NCBI GenBank assembly: GCA_964245015.1
Contig: CAXTMA010000187.1
Span: 1 to 8,447, forward strand
Source: RH-AL1 sp964245015
GTDB lineage: Bacteria; Pseudomonadota; Alphaproteobacteria; Rhizobiales; Beijerinckiaceae
Length of the DNA stretch: 8,447 bases
Reading direction: 5' to 3'
The notes below the pieces were generated by a model. It was not told where the DNA came from. It did no database searches and saw only the letters and a program-made list of their open reading frames with translations. Below are positions 6,208-8,447 of the stretch, in pieces (within the stretch, counting starts at the first letter, position 1; every line of letters begins with the position of its first letter). The position numbers and the translations under genes were made by a program.

Positions 6208-6537
6208 CGTCCGCGCGGGCACACATCGCTCGCCGGCGCTGCCGACGTGCTGATCGCGGCGAAGAAGAATGTCGGCAGCATCGTCGCGACGGTCGAGCGG
6301 ACGAAGGACGGCCCGGAAGGCAAAGCCATCGCCATCCGCCTCGTCACGGTCAAAATCGGCACCGATGAGGACGGCGATCCCATCAGCTCTTGCGTGGTCG
6401 AGCCCGTCGATGACGCGCCGCGCAGCGCGGCCAAAGCGAAGGAGCCGAGGCCGCCGGATTGGGTGTGGCTCGGGCGCAACGCCCTGGTCGATTGCATCCT
6501 GTCGAGCGGCGAACCGCTGCCGTCGAGCTACGGCACC
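6208..6537 (+). pseudogene. RepA-like AAA-family ATPase (mobile-element helicase/primase type), C-terminal fragment
   Basis: The frame reads RPRGHTSLAGAADVLIAAKK (6208-6267), then VERTKDGPEG, IAIRLVTVKIGTDEDGDPIS, SCVVEP and PDWVWLGRNALVDCILSSGE up to about 6537. The GHTSLAGAADV...KDGPEG...LG.DEDGD...CVV order is what I recall for the C-terminal tail of RepA/DnaB-like AAA ATPases carried on integrated elements and plasmids, where it follows the Walker-containing RecA-like core. The whole ATPase core is missing, so this is a remnant. It is joined directly to a transposase fragment on each side. The nearest start, GTG at 6247, lies inside the conserved tail and is unlikely to be used. Confidence 0.6.
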
Positions 6538-6651
6538 CTCGCTCGCCTGCTGAAACAGCACCGCATCCGCCGCTTCACCGCGGCCGAGGTGCTGGGTCGG
6601 CTGCGCGCCCCGCCGCTCGCCGTGACGCCCGGAACGGTGAGCGCGGCCACG
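6538..6651 (+). pseudogene. IS110-family transposase, short internal fragment
   Basis: 38 codons reading ARLLKQHRIRRFTAAEVL, then LRAPPLAVTPGTVSAAT. This matches my memory of the linker region of IS110-family transposases (RALLKKHRIRR.DAAEVL..LR.P.L.VAPGT.EAA), between the DEDD RuvC-like domain and the C-terminal Transposase_20 domain. Neither catalytic domain is present. It is in frame with the ATPase remnant on the left by chance, and changes frame into the reverse transcriptase piece on the right. Confidence 0.55.
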
Positions 6652-6949
6652 ACTCTACGAGGAAGACGTCCTCGGCTTCTCGTACGGGTTCCGGCCGGGG
6701 CGCGGCCAGCACGACGCGCTGCACGCACTCTGCGTCGGGATCTCCAGCACAAAGGTGAACTACATCCTGGACGCGGACATCCGGTCGTTCTTCGACGACG
6801 TCAGCCAGGACTGGCTGATGCGCTTCCTCGAACACCGGATCGCAAATGGCTCAGGGCCGGAGTTCTCGAGGACGGACAGGTCGAGGTGAGCGACACGGGA
6901 ACGGGGCAGGGCTCGGTGATCTCGCCGCTGCTGGCCAACGTCTACCTGC

Positions 6950-6955
6950 ACTATG
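6950..6955 (+). repeat. Target-site duplication, left copy (ACTATG)
   Basis: ACTATG immediately before the left inverted repeat of the IS21 derivative, identical to 7786-7791. Six bases is within the 4-8 known for the IS21 family. Confidence 0.85.
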
Positions 6956-6970
6956 TGTCCCGCGACAATC
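6956..6970 (+). repeat. Left terminal inverted repeat of the IS21 derivative
   Basis: TGTCCCGCGACAATC; mirrors 7771-7785 with two mismatches. Confidence 0.85.
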
Positions 6971-6977
6971 AAGGTGA

Positions 6978-7655
6978 GTCGGCATCCTGGCCGAACACGA
7001 GCTGGCCGAGCGCGACCGCCGGCGCATCGAGCGCCACCTCGTCGAGGCTCGCCTGCCGCCCGGCAAAACGCTGGACAGCTTCGACTTCGACGCCGTGCCG
7101 ATGCTCTCCAAGGCGCAGGTGAGCGCGGTGGCCGCCGGCGACGCCTGGCTGAAGACCGGGGCCAACCTGCTGCTGTTCGGGCCGCCCGGCGGCGGCAAGA
7201 GCCACCTCGCGGCGGCGATCGGCCTTGCCCTGGTGGAGAACGGCTGGAAGGTGCTGTTCACCCGCACCACCGACCTTGTGCAAAGGCTCCAGGCGGCGCG
7301 GCGCGAGCTCGTTCTGGAGGCGGCGATCAGCAAGCTCGACCGCTTCGACCTGTTGATCCTGGACGACCTCGCCTACGTCACCAAGGATCAGGCCGAAACC
7401 AGCGTTCTGTTTGAGCTGATCGGCGCGCGCTACGAGCGGCGCTCGATGCTGATCACGGCCAACCAGCCTTTTGGCGAGTGGAACAAGGTCTTCCCCGACC
7501 CGACCATGACGCTCGCGGCGGTGGACCGCCTCGTTCACCACGCAACCATTTTCGAGATGAACGTCGAAAGCGACCGCCGGCGGGTGGCGATGGAACGCAA
7601 GCGCGGTCCCGGACGCCCGCCGACCCGCGCGACAATCAAAACCTCGGCCGATTGA
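6978..7655 (+). pseudogene. istB: istB, IS21 transposition helper ATPase, N-terminally truncated
   Basis: IstB is the AAA+ ATPase that selects the target and activates the IstA transposase. The frame is open from 6978, just after a TGA at 6975, and reads AEHELAERDRRRIERHLVEA, LPPGKTLDSFDFDAVPM, then the ATPase core: Walker A GPPGGGKS (about 7179-7202), Walker B LLILDD (7350-7367), sensor LITANQ (about 7449-7466), and DRLVHHATIFEMN with the Arg-finger region. It ends GRPPTRATIK... with a TGA at 7653-7655 that overlaps a copy of the terminal repeat. The ATPase core is complete. About 40-50 N-terminal residues, and all of istA upstream, are missing. The GTG at 7095 could start a 186-residue core protein, but it would lack the N-terminal region used to form IstB oligomers. 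Confidence 0.85.
7628..7637 (+). repeat. Internal copy of the IS21 terminal motif (CGCGACAATC)
   Basis: Identical to 6961-6970 and in the same orientation, within the last codons of istB. IS21 elements often carry several copies of the terminal motif as transposase binding sites. Confidence 0.6.
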
Positions 7656-7659
7656 CGCG
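7650..7659 (-). repeat. Degenerate copy of the IS21 right-end motif (GATTGACGCG)
   Basis: One mismatch to GATTGTCGCG at 7771-7780, in the same orientation. It overlaps the istB stop codon. Confidence 0.5.
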
Positions 7660-7747
7660 CCGCGACACAGGCCACCGAAACCGCTTGCACCATGGCAGCA
7701 ACCCCCGCCGATGATCACCATCGCCGCGTCACGATCAGTCTCATCCT

Positions 7748-7757
7748 GATTGCCGCG
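7748..7757 (-). repeat. Degenerate copy of the IS21 right-end motif (GATTGCCGCG)
   Basis: One mismatch to the terminal copy, 23 bases upstream of it (start to start), close to two helical turns. This is the arrangement expected of paired transposase binding sites at an IS21 right end. Confidence 0.55.
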
Positions 7758-7770
7758 CAAGTCGCATCCA

Positions 7771-7785
7771 GATTGTCGCGTTACA
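7771..7785 (-). repeat. Right terminal inverted repeat of the IS21 derivative
   Basis: GATTGTCGCGTTACA; reverse complement TGTAACGCGACAATC matches the left end at 13 of 15 positions. Confidence 0.85.
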
Positions 7786-7791
7786 ACTATG
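7786..7791 (+). repeat. Target-site duplication, right copy (ACTATG)
   Basis: Identical to 6950-6955. Joining 6955 directly to 7792 gives the codons for YLHYAFDLWAERW without a break. Confidence 0.85.
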
Positions 7792-7832
7792 CCTTCGACC
7801 TCTGGGCCGAGCGCTGGCGACAGCGCGAGGCC

Positions 7833-8140
7833 AAGGGCTACGACGCCGCGGACTTCGTGAACGAGTTGCGCTCCATGAACGTGACGCCGCACATCGCCCG
7901 CAACACCGCGAGGCGACGCTCCGCCGTGGACGGGCGCACCACGCGCCATCCCGGCTACGCGGTGAGCCAGCGCATCCGCAAGCGGATCGAGGAAGCTTTT
8001 GGCTGGGGCAAGGAGTTTGGGCTGCTGCGCCGTATCCGGGTGCGGGGCCGCGAGCGCGTCGACATGGCCTTCGCCTTCTCGGCCGCAGCCTGCAACCTCA
8101 TCCGCCTGCCCAAACTGTGGAGGAGCCGGTGGCAGCGTGA
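7833..8140 (+). pseudogene. IS5-family transposase, C-terminal fragment, fused to the RT remnant and frameshifted at its end
   Basis: From about 7833 the frame reads KGYDAADFVNELRSMNVTPH, then DGRTTRHPGYAVSQRIRKRI, EEAFGWGKE, RVRGRERVDMAFAFSAAACN and LIRLPKL. This is the end of an IS5-type DDE transposase, with the catalytic Glu in the R-x3-E-x6-K arrangement (RKRIEEAFGWGK). The N-terminal half with both Asp residues is missing. The left border is fused in frame to the RT piece at about codon 7830-7836. Near 8117 one base seems to be lost: the plus-one frame gives EEPVAA and a TGA at 8138-8140, the expected family ending (RLPKLLEEPVAA). Because of this the open frame runs on to 8360 with meaningless residues. 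Non-functional. Confidence 0.82.
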
Positions 8141-8181
8141 GAATGACGTCGCAAAGGCAGGCGCTCCAAGCTGCGGGCTGG

Positions 8182-8225
8182 TGCCCGGCGCACCGGGCAG
8201 ACCGGCAGGGTTGAAGGGGCCGGTC
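8182..8225. repeat. Two adjacent GC-rich hairpins downstream of the IS5 transposase fragment
   Basis: TGCCCGG-CGCA-CCGGGCA (8182-8199) is a perfect 7-bp hairpin. GACCGGC (8200-8206) pairs with GCCGGTC (8219-8225). They lie between the transposase end and the presumed right end of the element, and are not followed by a T-run. Confidence 0.5.
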
Positions 8226-8290
8226 TTCCCGACAAGGGCCGGGCCGCCCGCGAAAGTCATGCGAGATCAGCAATCCGAGCCGGAACCAAC

Positions 8291-8310
8291 CCTTTTTCAG
8301 CGGCCTGCTA
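8291..8310. repeat. Probable right inverted repeat of the IS5-family element
   Basis: CCTTTTTCAGCGGCCTGCTA; its reverse complement TAGCAGGCCGCTGAAAAAGG resembles the end sequence I recall for IS5-family elements of this transposase type. The matching left end is not in the window, consistent with the missing N-terminal half. The call rests on position and recall. Confidence 0.45.
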
Positions 8311-8394
8311 ATACTACTGCGTCAGAAAGTCATCGTCGATCTGTGTGGAGAAGCTTGTAGCGTCGTTGATCAACGATGGACCGGGCGAGCTACG

Positions 8395-8447
8395 ATGGAG
8401 CACTGGACGCAAGATAGCGAGGCGTCATTTTCGGCCTACGTCGATCA
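8395..8447 (+). CDS. Possible start of an IS701-type (DDE_5) transposase, cut by window edge
   Basis: 17 codons reading MEHWTQDSEASFSAYVD, open to the right edge. The W...F.AYV.HL pattern resembles the N-terminus of IS701-family transposases, which continue with GHADR and ERKSVEPMAARL. The ATG is followed by clear third-position GC bias, but there is only a weak purine stretch (GGGCGAG) upstream. Seventeen residues are too few for a firm assignment, and whether the gene is intact cannot be seen. Confidence 0.4.
   Translation, partial: MEHWTQDSEASFSAYVD

Larger units (their letters stand above)
6956..7785 (+). mobile_element. IS21-family deletion derivative, 830 bp, istA lost
   Basis: Bounded by TGTccCGCGACAATC (6956-6970) and the inverted copy GATTGTCGCGttACA (7771-7785), 13 of 15 matching, with 5'-TGT...ACA-3' ends. 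ACTATG flanks it on both sides. Inside are a 5'-truncated istB and a right-end region with extra copies of the terminal motif. Autonomous IS21 elements are about 2-2.5 kb and carry istA before istB. Here the left end is joined about 20 bases later to the middle of the istB N-terminus, so istA is deleted. It could move only if an IstA/IstB pair were supplied in trans. Deletion after insertion is the simplest history. Confidence 0.88.
6653..7832 (+). pseudogene. ltrA: Group II intron reverse transcriptase/maturase fragment, interrupted by an IS21 derivative
   Basis: Two pieces, 6653-6955 and 7792-7832. The first reads LYEEDVLGFSYGFRPGRGQH (RT block 2, 6653-6712), KVNYILDADIRSFFDDVS (block 3, with the first catalytic Asp), then LMRFLEHRI. 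It then shifts frame near 6840 to KWLRAGVLEDGQVEVSDTGT and GQGSVISPLLANVYLHY (block 4). The 830-bp element at 6956-7785 follows. After it, AFDLWAERWRQREA resumes in the correct frame. The YADD block that should come next is absent, replaced by IS5 transposase sequence. About nine residues normally lie between HRI and KWL; their loss plus a one-base shift fits a deletion of about 28 bases. N-terminal blocks 0-1, the X and endonuclease domains and the intron ribozyme are missing. Dead. Confidence 0.85.

Noticed and set aside
6247..7122. A 291-codon plus-strand frame that could be called one hypothetical protein
   Set aside because: It runs through an ATPase tail, an IS110 piece, an out-of-frame stretch of RT, in-frame RT block 4 and out-of-frame IS21, so it is a chance chain of fragments.
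6653..7832. Reverse transcriptase as part of a retron, DGR or defence system
   Set aside because: The motifs (YGFRPGRGQH, GTGQGSVISPLLANVYLHY, FDLWAERW) are those of group II intron RTs. There is no msr/msd, template repeat or accessory gene, and the catalytic YADD is gone.
6969..8273. A 434-codon minus-strand open frame across the IS21 and IS5 remnants
   Set aside because: It is antisense to recognisable istB, RT and transposase sequence and shows no domain of its own.
1..8447. CRISPR array or tandem direct repeats
   Set aside because: I saw no regularly spaced 24-40 base repeats. The repeated motifs found are IS ends or palindromes.

Overview
The window reads as chromosomal or large-replicon DNA from a high-GC alphaproteobacterium, most likely a Hyphomicrobiales (Rhizobiales) member such as Methylobacterium, Microvirga or Bradyrhizobium. 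This rests on strong GC bias at third codon positions in the left part, a palindromic 'AGAGCATCGGACC' intergenic element of the kind I recall as common in that order, and the mix of insertion-sequence remnants. The genus call is inference.

Left part (1-3138, minus strand): a tightly packed three-gene operon for a molybdenum hydroxylase of the xanthine dehydrogenase family. In transcription order it encodes a [2Fe-2S] subunit, an FAD subunit with four cysteines placed as in PaoB for an extra [4Fe-4S] cluster, and a molybdopterin subunit that runs off the left edge. Order and sequence resemble the E. coli PaoABC aldehyde oxidoreductase, but the [2Fe-2S] subunit lacks the Tat signal of PaoA, so the enzyme should be cytoplasmic. 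Electrons would pass from the Mo centre through the two [2Fe-2S] clusters to FAD.

Middle part (3139-5794): visibly lower GC. It holds a Hyphomicrobiales-type palindromic repeat, an XRE/MmyB-like regulator (minus strand, upstream of and co-oriented with the operon), a 604-base gap with a possible operator palindrome and two hairpin regions, and a divergent DJ-1/PfpI gene of the Hsp31 glyoxalase/deglycase type. An aldehyde oxidase, a regulator and a possible methylglyoxal-detoxifying protein side by side suggest a reactive-carbonyl theme, but no regulatory link is shown.

Right part (5795-8447): a graveyard of mobile-element fragments, nearly all on the plus strand and joined end to end. In order: the N-terminus of a DDE_5-type transposase with a frameshift; the C-terminus of a RepA-like AAA ATPase; a short IS110 transposase piece; a group II intron reverse transcriptase piece; an 830-bp deletion derivative of an IS21-family element inserted in that piece, with matching inverted repeats and a 6-bp target duplication; the C-terminus of an IS5-family transposase fused in frame to the RT piece and frameshifted near its end; and, at the right edge, what looks like the start of an IS701-type transposase. 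The clearest result is that removing the IS21 derivative plus one target copy restores the RT reading frame exactly. I found no CRISPR array, tRNA, rRNA or convincing new defence system.
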